NCBI GenBank assembly: GCA_947625785.1
Contig: CANQPS010000012.1
Span: forward strand, 28,033 to 92,032
Direction of reading: 5' to 3'
DNA from: an uncultured Clostridia bacterium
GTDB lineage: Bacteria; Bacillota; Clostridia; Oscillospirales; Acutalibacteraceae
Length of the DNA: 64,000 bases
Below, piece after piece: positions 46,188 to 56,600 of the stretch. Below the pieces are notes generated by a model. It did no database searches. It was not told the origin of the DNA and saw only the letters and a list, made by a program, of their open reading frames with translations. Each line of letters begins with the position of its first letter. Position 1 is the stretch's first letter. The translations under genes were made by a program, and so were the position numbers.

Positions 46188-46220
46188 TAAAGACTGTTTG
46201 TTTTGTATGAACAGTCTTTA
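46188..46220. terminator. Second hairpin, probably the valS-side terminator
   Basis: TAAAGACTGTT (46188-46198) and AACAGTCTTTA (46210-46220) form an 11-bp stem. It lies about 110 bases past the 3' end of the minus-strand valS gene and has A/T-rich flanks on both sides, so it could work in either direction. Confidence 0.6.
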
Positions 46221-46329
46221 TATTAGTTATTAGATTTATATTCTAATGAGGCATATGTATCTAAGAGGTTTATTTTTTTAATAGCTTTTTCTACCTCTAT
46301 AATCATCATATATGCCATACTCATATATA

Positions 46330-48738
46330 TTATAAATCAAGTTCTATATTATACACCTCGAAAGCTGTATCAATAATTTTCAAGTCAAGATTTTGAATAA
46401 ACAATGTTGCTTTAAAATCTTTAATAGATTTTTGAATTGCATCAAGCAGTTCTGCACTTACGCCAAGAGAAAGACTTTTAATAGGAGTTTTTAAAGAAAC
46501 ATTATTATTTGTTTTAGCACCTCTTGCCTGACTTATAATTTTAACCATCTGGTCGCCAAGCTGAGCCTCCAAAGCAAAATCATAATTCAAAGGTTTAATT
46601 TCTGTGGTATGAATTGAATTATTGTTATGATAAAGCTCCATAAAAATTTCCTCGGTAATAAATGGGAAAAAGATACTGAAATCTTGCAGTAATTTATAAA
46701 GTAATATATATACGGTTTTCTGACCGCTGTATCTTGGAGTAGTGCCAAATTCTTCCGGTCGGTATAATCTATGTTTAACGATTTCGATATAGTTATCGCA
46801 AAATTCCCAAAAGAATTTTTCAAGTATATTTAAAGCCAAGCCCACTTCATACTCTTCGAGATAAGCGATAAATTGCTTTTCAGTTTCCATAAAGCGTCCT
46901 AAAATCCATCTGTCAATATACTCAAAATCATTAAAATCATTATCTTTATAATCATTCAGGTGCATTTCGACAAATTTTGAAACATTCCAGATTTTATTTA
47001 CCAATTTTTTACCACGCAGTAAAGTTTCTTCGTTAAATACGATATCAGTACCAAGTCTGCCTGTACCGGCCCAATATCTTATAACATCTGCTGAATATTG
47101 CTTAATTAAATTAATAGGCTCGTGTTTGCTGTTGCCTTTGCTTTTGCTGACTTTTTCGCCCTTGTCAGCCATAACAAAGCCGGAAATCATTATATTATCC
47201 CAAGGTTTTAAGCCAAAATGATAAAAGCCCTTAACTATTGTATAAAAGTCCCAAGTTCTGATAATCTCGCTTGCGTTGGTTCTAAGGCTCATAGGTCTTA
47301 AAATATCTTCAAAATTTTCTGTTTCGCCATATTTCATATTTATAAGCGGAGTAACAGAGGAGGTTGCCCAAGTATCCATAACATCAGTTTCCGGTCTAAA
47401 ATCATTGCAAGAGCATACAGGACACTTTTTAATTTTAGGTGATTGCGAAATAGGATTAACCGGTAAATCTTCTTTATCTGCAAAAACAGGCTGTCCACAT
47501 TCTTTGCAGTACCATACAGGGAACGGGACGCCAAAATATCTTTGTCTTGAAATACACCAATCCCAAGCGACATTATTAACCCATTCATCATATCGTGAGT
47601 GCATATATGAAGGGTGCCATTTAATCTGATTTCCAATTTTGATAAAATCTTCTTTATGGCTCATTATATCAATGAACCATTGCGGCAATACAGAATATTC
47701 AACTTCTTTACCGCATCTTTCGTGAGTTTGAACTTCGTGTTCAAGATTATCTATTTTTACAACGAAGCCGCCTGCTTGTAAGTCTTCTATTATTTTTTTT
47801 CTTGCCTCTTTAATTTTAAGACCACCATAATTAGGAATATTATTGTTAATTTTACCGTCTTTTGTGAATATATATTTTAGTGGAAGATTATATTTTTTCC
47901 ACCATTCTATATCGGTCTGGTCGCCGAAAGTACAGCACATAACAATACCCGTACCCTTATCTATTGCGACCTTTTCATCTGCCATTATAGGAACTTTCGC
48001 ATTTATTATAGGAATTAACGCAGTTTTGCCAATAAGGTGGTTATGTTTTTTATCTTGCGGATTGACGAACACGCATACGATAGCAGGTAATAATTCAGGT
48101 CTTGTTGTAGCTATGGTAAAAGTTTCGTTATCTTCAACGGTTGTGAAGTTGATGTAGTTAAAAGTAGTTTTAATAGTTTTTGTTTCAAGTTCTGCCTGAG
48201 CCACAGATGTAAGACATTCGTTACACCACAAAGCAGGGCTTTCCTTATGATAGCAATGGCCTTTTTCTACTAAATCTAAAAAAGATTTTTGGCTTATTTT
48301 TATAGTAGAAGGGCTTACGGTTTTATATTGTATATCCCAGTCAGTACTTACACCCATTCTGGTGAATAATTCTTTAAAATTTTCCTCGTATTTATCAGTA
48401 GTTTTGTAGCATAATTTTAAAAATTCTTCACGGCCGATTTGGTGAGCTTTTTTACCCTGTTCTTTTTCGACAAGTCTTTCGCTTGGCAGGCCGTTGTCGT
48501 CAAAACCAAAAGGATAAAATATATTATATCCTCTTAACCTTTTATATCTTGCCAGCATTTCGGTTTGTGTATATGAGAAGATGTGACCTATATGGATATG
48601 ACCGCTTACGGTTGGCGGAGGTGTATCTATGGAATATACAGGTTTATCGTTTCTTTTAAACTTATAGATTTTATTATCTTTCCAATAATCAATCCATTTT
48701 TGTTCTTTTTCTTCGGGATTATATTTCTTATCTAACAT
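46330..48738 (-). CDS. valS: Valyl-tRNA synthetase, archaeal/rickettsial-type
   Basis: An 802-residue class I synthetase. The start is the Met followed by LDKKYNPEEKEQKW, with AAAGGAG upstream; a longer reading adds nine residues without support. The HIGH motif is HIHIGHIFSY and the KMSKS motif is KVSKSKGNSK. GFDDNGLPSERLVEKE replaces the GTDHAGIATQ block of ordinary bacterial ValRS, the editing domain has TIATTRPELLPA, and Cys pairs CKEC and CPVC form a zinc knuckle. This matches the shorter archaeal/rickettsial ValRS form. The gene stands alone with no T-box leader visible upstream. Confidence 0.93.
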   Translation of the reverse strand: MLDKKYNPEEKEQKWIDYWKDNKIYKFKRNDKPVYSIDTPPPTVSGHIHIGHIFSYTQTEMLARYKRLRGYNIFYPFGFDDNGLPSERLVEKEQGKKAHQIGREEFLKLCYKTTDKYEENFKELFTRMGVSTDWDIQYKTVSPSTIKISQKSFLDLVEKGHCYHKESPALWCNECLTSVAQAELETKTIKTTFNYINFTTVEDNETFTIATTRPELLPAIVCVFVNPQDKKHNHLIGKTALIPIINAKVPIMADEKVAIDKGTGIVMCCTFGDQTDIEWWKKYNLPLKYIFTKDGKINNNIPNYGGLKIKEARKKIIEDLQAGGFVVKIDNLEHEVQTHERCGKEVEYSVLPQWFIDIMSHKEDFIKIGNQIKWHPSYMHSRYDEWVNNVAWDWCISRQRYFGVPFPVWYCKECGQPVFADKEDLPVNPISQSPKIKKCPVCSCNDFRPETDVMDTWATSSVTPLINMKYGETENFEDILRPMSLRTNASEIIRTWDFYTIVKGFYHFGLKPWDNIMISGFVMADKGEKVSKSKGNSKHEPINLIKQYSADVIRYWAGTGRLGTDIVFNEETLLRGKKLVNKIWNVSKFVEMHLNDYKDNDFNDFEYIDRWILGRFMETEKQFIAYLEEYEVGLALNILEKFFWEFCDNYIEIVKHRLYRPEEFGTTPRYSGQKTVYILLYKLLQDFSIFFPFITEEIFMELYHNNNSIHTTEIKPLNYDFALEAQLGDQMVKIISQARGAKTNNNVSLKTPIKSLSLGVSAELLDAIQKSIKDFKATLFIQNLDLKIIDTAFEVYNIELDL

Positions 48739-48833
48739 TACAGTTAGCTCCTTTCTTATATACATATTAGTATCCCTGTTATTTTACTACTTTTTAACAG
48801 TGCTTGTCAATCATTTAGTAAATATGGCTTTTG

Positions 48834-49022
48834 GCGGGGCTTTGCCCCACACCCCATAAGGGCTCTGCCCTTAACCCGCAAGCCTTTTGAAAAAGGCTTG
48901 ACCGAAAACTTTTACCCTTAAAAAAATTAAAAGTTTTTGAAAGTTTTAAGAGAACTTTTTTCAAAAAGTTCTCTTAACGGGTTAAGGGCAGAGCCCTTAT
49001 GGGGTGTGGGGCAAAGTCCCGC
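48834..49022. repeat. Long inverted-repeat element, copy 2
   Basis: A 189-bp copy with the same outer arms and inner hairpins as copy 1 and the same orientation. One arm has a mismatch (AAAGTCCCGC). Its last base is the first base of the stop codon of the next minus-strand gene, so insertion took place right at that gene's end. It lies between that gene and valS. Confidence 0.88.
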
Positions 49023-49771
49023 TATAAAAATGATACAATTTTTTGTATGATAAAAGCTACCGCAAATATAACAGGTTGGTGGGTGATATAGATTATTAAG
49101 GAATGGCGTCCCAAGAATGAAAAAAATTTAATGTGTTTGATATACATAAATTTAGGGAATTTGTCATTTTTTTTGCCGATAAAACTCCCGCAGAAAAATA
49201 TAAAAATCCAAGGAAATAGGGGGAAATAATCTGCTGATAAAAAATTACCGTGGATATAAAATCCAAATGGGGCAAACAGATTGTTTTGATATAGATTTTG
49301 GGATAATGTGATTTTTAAAAGTCCGAAAAACGAAAGATAACCGTCCGATATATTAACCGTATAAATAAAAAGAAGCACATTAATGATAATACCTATTATT
49401 ATAGGAATTTTATTTACGATTTTTTTAAATAGGCTGAATAATATCATAGATACAGCCAGAAGATGCAGCACGCCAAACCATATTGTGTTATCAGGAAAAA
49501 ATAAGCGTGTAAATATCGTTACAATAATTGATATAAAAAGCAATATAGTTCCTCTTTTGAGATTAGAATGGCTAAGCTGAGAAGCAATTCCTGATATTAA
49601 TATAAAAAGTCCTGCGAAAATCGGTTCAACAGGCTCAAAAAATAACATTATTTGATTAAAGAAATTTATCTTAAACAAAGTGCCGAGTGTAAAAAATGTA
49701 TGATAAAATATCATACAAAATACGGCAAAACCTCTTATTTCGTCAAGAAAATGTATTCTTTTTTTTTGCAA
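49022..49771 (-). CDS. DUF1624/HGSNAT-like membrane acyltransferase
   Basis: A 249-residue polytopic membrane protein with seven or more helices. The N-terminal IHFLDEIRGFAVFCMIFYH is the signature of the heparan-alpha-glucosaminide N-acetyltransferase-like (DUF1624) family, with the His at the end of the first helix. The final helix has GRHSLIIYITHQPVIF, also typical. Family members are thought to acetylate sugars across the membrane; the substrate here is unknown. It is followed downstream by the inverted-repeat element and preceded 6 bases upstream by queH. Confidence 0.82.
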   Translation of the reverse strand: MQKKRIHFLDEIRGFAVFCMIFYHTFFTLGTLFKINFFNQIMLFFEPVEPIFAGLFILISGIASQLSHSNLKRGTILLFISIIVTIFTRLFFPDNTIWFGVLHLLAVSMILFSLFKKIVNKIPIIIGIIINVLLFIYTVNISDGYLSFFGLLKITLSQNLYQNNLFAPFGFYIHGNFLSADYFPLFPWIFIFFCGSFIGKKNDKFPKFMYIKHIKFFSFLGRHSLIIYITHQPVIFAVAFIIQKIVSFL

Positions 49772-49777
49772 GATATA

Positions 49778-50410
49778 TCACACTTCCGTACTATTATTTA
49801 GGGAGAAAACACAGCCGCAATAATTTTGTCTGTATAAATTATATTCTTTGGATAATTCGATGGAACGCTTGTAACCGTTTTTCTTTTTGAAGTCGGACGG
49901 CAGATAATTAATGCCGTATTTTTGGCTGATTTCATTTCCTATACCATTAATTAACTTGGCATTTTTCATAGGACTGATGGTTAAAGTTGTGGTAAAATAA
50001 TCGCAGCCAAGCCGTATAGCATATATTGCCGCTTCATTAAGACGAAGTTTAAAGCACTGTTCGCAGCGTTTACCGCCTTCTTTTTCCTTTTCAAGACCTT
50101 TGCATACATCGTAGAATAGTTTAGGATTATAATTTCCTTTTACAAGTGAAATAGGATAAATTGTATTTAAGGAATTTATAAATCGTTCTTGCTCCTCAAC
50201 ACGCTTGTAATATTCATTTTCGGGATAAATATTGGGGTTAAAGTACAGAACGGTAATATAAAAGTATTTGGATAAGTATTCAAGGACATAGCTGCTGCAA
50301 GGAGCACAACAGCTATGCAGCAGTAATTTTGGGATAAAATTATTTTGAGTATTGGATAGGATAATTTTATCTAATTCTTTTTGATAATTAACATTAGCTT
50401 TAATTTCCAT
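49778..50410 (-). CDS. queH: Epoxyqueuosine reductase QueH
   Basis: A 210-residue protein of the DUF208/QueH family, which performs the last step of queuosine synthesis. LLLHSCCAPCSSY, KRCEQCFKLR and QNYCGCVFS hold the conserved Cys pairs that bind the iron-sulfur cluster and the redox site. TTTLTISPMKNA is a family block. Met at 50410 is preferred over TTG 50437, which lies in the preceding gene. Part of a compact minus-strand operon with the HAD phosphatase. Confidence 0.92.
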   Translation of the reverse strand: MEIKANVNYQKELDKIILSNTQNNFIPKLLLHSCCAPCSSYVLEYLSKYFYITVLYFNPNIYPENEYYKRVEEQERFINSLNTIYPISLVKGNYNPKLFYDVCKGLEKEKEGGKRCEQCFKLRLNEAAIYAIRLGCDYFTTTLTISPMKNAKLINGIGNEISQKYGINYLPSDFKKKNGYKRSIELSKEYNLYRQNYCGCVFSLNNSTEV

Positions 50411-50411
50411 T

Positions 50412-51071
50412 TTATTTAATAATCTCCACAATTTCAAGTATTTGCATAGGCGAAGAAACTATATTTTCTGCATTTAAGTTTTTTAAAACATCATAGCCTT
50501 TAAATCCCCATTCTACACCGCAAAAGTGAACACCTGCGTTTTTAGCTGTTAAAACATCAACATCACTGTCACCGATATATAAACATTCATTTTTATTAAT
50601 ATTAAGTTTTCTAAGAATATAATTTACACCATAAGGATTAGGTTTAATAGGTATATCGTCTTTTTTTCCAAAGATAATATTAAAATTTATAGTCGGATAT
50701 AATTTTTTAACTATTTCCGTAGTGAAGTTATGAGGTTTATTGGTATTTACAGCTAAATAAATTCCTTTATGACTTAATTGCTGCAATAAATTTGTGCAAT
50801 TCTCATAGGGAACAGTAGTATCTGTTTTATGGACATTATAATATTCGCTAAAATCAATATGAATTTGTTTTTTATCATTATCACTAGCATTTGTGTTTGC
50901 GGTAGCTCGTTCAATCATAACTATTACGCCGCTGCCGATAAAACTTTTATAGGCGTTAATAGAATGTGTTGGAAAACCATTTTTATCAAGGGCATAATTC
51001 ATAGCGACCGCAATGTCATTAAGTGAATTTATAATAGTTCCGTCTAAATCAAATATACATAATTTAATCAT
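50412..51071 (-). CDS. HAD-superfamily phosphatase (phosphoglycolate phosphatase-like)
   Basis: A 219-residue protein. Motif I FDLDGTIINS at residues 5-14, motif II VNTNKP, motif III Lys in KPNPYGV, and motif IV YIGDSDVDVLTAKNAG are complete. A helical cap lies between motifs I and II, as in Gph/PpaX. The substrate is not defined by sequence. The start overlaps the preceding gene's stop (ATGATTAA), with GAGGAG upstream. Confidence 0.88.
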   Translation of the reverse strand: MIKLCIFDLDGTIINSLNDIAVAMNYALDKNGFPTHSINAYKSFIGSGVIVMIERATANTNASDNDKKQIHIDFSEYYNVHKTDTTVPYENCTNLLQQLSHKGIYLAVNTNKPHNFTTEIVKKLYPTINFNIIFGKKDDIPIKPNPYGVNYILRKLNINKNECLYIGDSDVDVLTAKNAGVHFCGVEWGFKGYDVLKNLNAENIVSSPMQILEIVEIIK

Positions 51072-52983
51072 TGTTATTCTCCTCATCATCAATTATTTGG
51101 TCGAACCAAGGCAAATCATCATTATTTTTGATATCATCTTGTTTTGTGACAGTAAGTTCAGTTATATTGTCATCTTTTTTGTTATTATTGGTATTAATGT
51201 CAATCATAACGAATTTTTTAACAGGTATATTGCGTAACTTTATTATGACAAATATTCCGCCTGAAATTATTATAAGACCAATCAGTATAATAATAATGAT
51301 TTTTGATGTGATTGGATAAGAACCATTATAATAAATATCCGCATCAGGATAAGACAAATTAAACGATATTGCACCGTCAGGCGTATAATCAAGATGGACA
51401 TCGGTTTTATTGCCATTAACATAGTACCATAAACTCAATATTGTTTCGCTTGGTCTTGCATAAATCTTATAGGTAATAGGTACAGAACCGTTTTCCGTAC
51501 CAAGCACCTTCGATAATCTTACATAATCACAAAAAGAATTATTTGCGACAGCTTCAAGAGATTTATTATTTTCGCTGTATGACATATAGCTTTGGTTTTC
51601 AAATATAAGACTAAATATTGTGCTGATTTCCTGGGCTTTGCCGCCTGCTTCGACTGCACATATAAGGTCTCCGCTGTCGTTAGTATTTTCATAGATATTT
51701 GCATTTTTGCTTTTGAAGTATGACAGGGCATAATTGTAGCCGTCAATCTGAGTGCTGTCGTATATAAATTCGATAGTCTTTGAGTAGTTGTCGCCCTTTT
51801 GACGAGGATTATAATAACCAAGTATAATATTTACAGCTTTAACCTTATATTTAACACCATCTGATACCCTTATATGCAGACTGTTTGAATTATTTTTAAT
51901 AGCAAAACATCTGCCGGATATATTTTCGTCAAGATAAGTCAGATTATTATTATCCCAAGTACCGTCTGATAACTCGACTGAGCCTTCCGATAATAAATTA
52001 TTGCCATTTATACTGTAAATATATTCAACAGTAACAGGTTGATTGTTGTTACCTATATAATTGGAGAAATCGAGAATTTCGTCAAACATATCTTCCTCGG
52101 AAAATAATGATGTATCGGATATATTTGAATATGATATTTCAGAATATACGGAATTTAATATATTATTAGTAGAATTTTCGAGTTGTCTTATATCGCACTG
52201 ATTGAGCGACAAAGTGCAGATAATATTATTATCATCGCCGCTGCTCCAAGATATGTTTGTGGTGGTATTTACTCTCTGGGCAAAATAGTCTTTAATAGAC
52301 TTTTCGGATTTATCATAGACAGATTTATTAATATAAAATGAAATAATTCTATTGTAGCGATTATCTTTGTAGTTAAGGGTTTCTATGCGAATTTTTTTAA
52401 CCGGAGTTCCCGAGATTTTCCGGATATTAATAATAGCTTCTGTTTCTTGTTCAACTCCGTTGTATGATACAGAGGTATAATTAGTATCAATTTTAAGGTT
52501 TAATTTTTTAGTTTGATTTTCTCTTTCGATACCCTGATTAATCCAATATAGTAAATTGATACTTTCAAATTCTTCTTCAATTATCCAGCCTGACATAAAG
52601 ACGGTATCAGGATTGGAAAATATTATTTTTATTTTTCTGCCGAGAATAGAAGATAATTTATTTTCGTAATCGGTTTTAGATGTGAAAGGTATTGTAAATG
52701 TATAGGTAATACTGTTTGTATCGGTAGTTTTTCGATACTCAAATTCAGCAGGACAGTATTTTGTTATAATATTGTTAAAAATTTTTTCTTCCTGTGAATT
52801 AGGCAAAAAGACGCTGTTTGGAACAACATAAGAGATTTTTCTTTCGCCGGCAAAATCCGAATTTACGGATAATTTTGTTGTAATGCTGATACCCTCATCT
52901 TTTTTAAAGAGTGTTACAGCTACCGCTATCGCAATAACTGCAACCACTATAACAGAAAATATAATTGTCATAATTTTTTTCAT
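51064..52983 (-). CDS. Unknown bitopic membrane protein with large external domain
   Basis: A 639-residue protein. N-terminal membrane helix or uncleaved signal (MTIIFSVIVVAVIAIAVAVTLF), an Asn/Ser/Tyr-rich external region of about 530 residues, a second membrane helix (SKIIIIILIGLIIISGGIFV) and an acidic cytoplasmic tail ending DDEENNND. The start at 52983 is preferred over ATG 53007, though both have weak ribosome sites. The external region contains pairs of similar blocks with ISFYINKSVYDKSEKSI and IEFIYDSTQIDGYNYAL. I recognise no family. It is coupled to the HAD phosphatase gene. Confidence 0.7.
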   Translation of the reverse strand: MKKIMTIIFSVIVVAVIAIAVAVTLFKKDEGISITTKLSVNSDFAGERKISYVVPNSVFLPNSQEEKIFNNIITKYCPAEFEYRKTTDTNSITYTFTIPFTSKTDYENKLSSILGRKIKIIFSNPDTVFMSGWIIEEEFESINLLYWINQGIERENQTKKLNLKIDTNYTSVSYNGVEQETEAIINIRKISGTPVKKIRIETLNYKDNRYNRIISFYINKSVYDKSEKSIKDYFAQRVNTTTNISWSSGDDNNIICTLSLNQCDIRQLENSTNNILNSVYSEISYSNISDTSLFSEEDMFDEILDFSNYIGNNNQPVTVEYIYSINGNNLLSEGSVELSDGTWDNNNLTYLDENISGRCFAIKNNSNSLHIRVSDGVKYKVKAVNIILGYYNPRQKGDNYSKTIEFIYDSTQIDGYNYALSYFKSKNANIYENTNDSGDLICAVEAGGKAQEISTIFSLIFENQSYMSYSENNKSLEAVANNSFCDYVRLSKVLGTENGSVPITYKIYARPSETILSLWYYVNGNKTDVHLDYTPDGAISFNLSYPDADIYYNGSYPITSKIIIIILIGLIIISGGIFVIIKLRNIPVKKFVMIDINTNNNKKDDNITELTVTKQDDIKNNDDLPWFDQIIDDEENNND

Positions 52984-53058
52984 AGCTGTAAAACACTTCC
53001 AAAACATTATATATGGTATATTATAATCTTTTTATTTATTATAAGCAAGTATTTATTA

Positions 53059-53246
53059 GCGGGGCTTTGCCCCACACCCCATAAGGGCGCTGCCCTTAAC
53101 CTGTTAAGAGAACTTTTTGAAAAAAGTTCTCTTAAAACTCTCAAAAACTTTTAATTTTTTAAGGATAAAAGTTTTCGGTCAAGCCTTTTTCAAAAGGCTT
53201 GCGGGTTAAGGGCAGAGCCTTTATGGGGTGTGGGGCAAAGCCCCGC
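53059..53246. repeat. Long inverted-repeat element, copy 3 (inverted orientation)
   Basis: A 188-bp copy with the same outer arms. The inner hairpins appear in the opposite order compared with copies 1 and 2 (AGAGAAC/GTTCTCT first, AAGCCTTTT/AAAAGGCTT last), so the whole element is reversed. It lies between the start of the unknown membrane protein and the amylase promoter region. Confidence 0.87.
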
Positions 53247-53639
53247 TGATAAAAACGCTTTTATTAATAAAGTTTGAACGCAATAAGAAAAAAATCTCTT
53301 TTTTTCATAAAAAATTATGTAAATATTGGTTTTTTATGTAAAAAATAGCTAAGAGGAACTTTATGGTTCTCTTAAAGAAGTAAAAAGATGTTTTATAATG
53401 TTTTGAAAGAACGAAAAATATGTCAAACTGCACAAAAACAAGAAAAAGTTTTTTATAATTGTATAAATTTAACAAAAATAAATTTATTTTATTGTCGAAA
53501 TGCTAAATTTATTGAACTTGTTAAGAATTTATGAGTAAATATTGACTTAATTTTAAAGGTGTGAGATACTTAAATAGAAGTGTTACACATCTTTCAACAT
53601 ACTAACTATTTTAAAATTTATTAAGGAGCGTGATTATCA
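53247..53639 (+). promoter_or_regulatory. Upstream region of the first amylase with candidate promoter
   Basis: About 390 bases of AT-rich sequence without a gene. TTGACT (53542-53547), 17 bases, and GATACT (53565-53570) form a candidate promoter, giving a leader of about 60 bases. AAGGAG lies 13 bases before the start. A catabolite-type operator could not be identified with confidence. Confidence 0.5.
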
Positions 53640-56600
53640 ATGGGTAATGAAACAAAGCAAAGTCGTTTCAGTTTTGGTAAAAAGGCAGCAAGCGTTATGC
53701 TTTCAACTGCACTTTTTGCAACAACATTTGCAAGTGTTGGCTCACTTATAACAGTAGGTACTGCACCGACTGTCGAAGCTGCAAATGAATACGGCCTTGC
53801 AGATAACATTCAAGATGGAGTTATTCTTCACTGCTTTGACTGGAAATATAACGACATCAAAGCAGAACTCCCAAATATCGCAGCAGCAGGTTTTACTGCT
53901 GTTCAGACATCACCTGCACAGGCACATACAAGCAGTGGTGTTTGGTATTGGGCATATCAGCCACTGGGTTTCTACATAGGAAACAATGAAATTGGTAATA
54001 AAGAGGAGTTACAAGCTCTTTGCCAAGAGGCTGAAAATTATGGTATTAAGATTATAGTCGATGTTGTTGCTAACCACTGTGCAGGTGGACAATATCCGGG
54101 CAATGATGTTGACCCACAGTTAAAGAATAATAATTCATATTGGCACTATTCGAATTTTACCTCTAACCCTAACGATGGAACGGGCAGACAAGGTATCGAC
54201 TGGAGAAATCGTTGGCAAGTAACAAATGGTGATATAGGTATGCCTGACCTTGCAACAGAAAATCAAGGTGTGCAAAATATTGTAAAAAATTACATTCAAG
54301 AGTTAAAAGGTATAGGTGTCGATGGTATAAGATTTGATGCTATCAAACATATTGGTCTTCCAAGTGAAGGCGATGGTTTCTTACCGGCAGTTACAAGCGT
54401 AAGCGATATGTGGTATTATGGTGAAATTCTTGTTGGTCCTGATGACCGTGAAACAGGCAATGAAGGACTGATGAAGGAATATACAAATTATATAAGTGTT
54501 ACTGATAGCGACTATGGTTCAACAGTTCGTAATTCTTTTGCAAGTGGTTCAGTTACAACAAGCTATGGTAACTGGGCAGCAAGAGGTATAGATAACAATA
54601 AGCTGGTTTATTGGGGTGAAAGTCACGACACTTGGGCAAATGCAAAAGAGGGAGATTACTCTTGGAATAAAAGCCAGAATGTAATCGACCGTGCTTATGC
54701 AGTAGCAGCTGCTCGTAACGAAATAACCGCACTTTATTTTTCTCGTCCACTCTCTAATCCGGAGGCAAAGGAAAATACTAAATTAGGTGTTAAAGGTAGT
54801 ACTTCTTTTACAAACAAAGAAGTTGCACAAGTAAATAAATTCCATAACGCAATGATAGGTCAGAAAGACTACTATACAACAGGTGATAACTGTTCAGTTA
54901 TAACTCGTGAAAAAGGTGCAGTTATCGTTGCAGGTAGTGGCGGAAACAGAAGTGTTACAGTACCAAACGGCGGCAGCTTATGTGCACCGGGTACATATAC
55001 CGACCAAGTTTCAGGCAGTACTTGGACAGTTACAGCAACAACTATTTCAGGTCAGATAGGTGACACAGGTATAGCAGTTATATATAATCCAAGTGACACA
55101 CCTGTCCCAATAGGAGGCAGTGTATCAGCTTCTCCAAGCGATACAACATTTACAGATACTTTAAGTGTTACACTTTCAGTAAAAAATGCTACAAACGCAA
55201 CATACTCAACAAGTGAAGGTGCTTCCGGTTCATTCACAAACGGTCAGAAAATTACTATTGGTAATTCAACAGCAGCCGGCGGCAAAGTAACTCTTACACT
55301 TAAAGCAACAGGCGAAGATGGTAAACAAGTAACCAAAACCTACACATATACCAAAAAAGACCCAAACGCAGTTACAACAGTATATTTTGATAACTCGTCA
55401 TATAGTTGGAGTACAGTATATGCATATATCTATACAGGTGATGGTACAACAGCTCAGGCACCGGCTAAATGGCCTGGTACACAAATGACTAAGGACAGTG
55501 CAACAGGATATTATATGATAACAATTCCTGAGGGATATGAAAACGGCAGAATTATCTTTACAGAAAGCGAAACTGCTACTACAAACAGATATCCTGCTGA
55601 CAAAGCTCCTGGTCTTGAAATTGGCGGCAGTTCAAAACTTTTCTCAGCAGGCAATTCTTGGAAAGATTATACCTCTCCTACCCCAGACCCTGTTGGTCCT
55701 TCAATAAAAGCATCTGTTGCCTCAGGTTCACAATTCACAACAGAAACAATGAGCCTTACTCTTACGCTCAGTAACGCTAAGAGCGGTACATATTCAATAG
55801 ATGGTAATGCTCCTACAAAATTCACCGGTTCAAAAACAATTACAATCGGCGAAGGCAAAATCAGTGATACAACCGTAAAAGTAGTTGTAACAGCAGCAGA
55901 CGGTACTGAAACAGTTACAGAAACATTAACTTATAATAAAGTATTCGACCCATCAGTTGATTATAACACAGCAGCAAGTGGTACACTTGCAAGTCAATAT
56001 TCAACAAACAGCAATGGATTTGGTGTTAAAAAGACAATTTCAATAGATGGCAGTATTTCAGATTGGGATAGTTCAATGCTTATAGCACAAGGTGCAGCAA
56101 ATGATGACCCTCGTGTTTATCGTGACAACTCAATGTATGAACTCCCGATTGACTTATATGCTTTATATGCAGCTTATGACGAAAATAATCTCTATCTTAT
56201 GTGGGAGATGACAAATGTACAAGATGTAGTTGCTCCTATGGATAACTATCCTCTCTCACAAGGTATACTTTGGCAAACACAAGAATTACCATTCTTTATC
56301 TTTGTAGATACAGGCAAGAGTGATGCTATTGGAAATAAGGGTGCTTTACAAACAAAAGGTACAATATGGGATTCAGGAGTTACATTATCAAACAGCTTTA
56401 ACAGATTGATTTCTATCAATACAAAAGGCGGAAATGGACCTTATGTTTATGAAGGTGACAGTTCAGGACTTAACCCTGTTGAAGTGTTAGGACCTGGAAA
56501 ATCGAAGATTACTATGGATTACGGTATAGGCATAGTAAGTAAGACCGTTAAAGGTATTGATGGAGCATACGGTGCAAGTAATAAGCGTGTTGTTGGTGAT

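Noticed and set aside
49696..51319. Several plus-strand frames of 60-80 codons opposite the queH, HAD and membrane protein genes
   Set aside because: They are shadows of minus-strand genes with clear family motifs.
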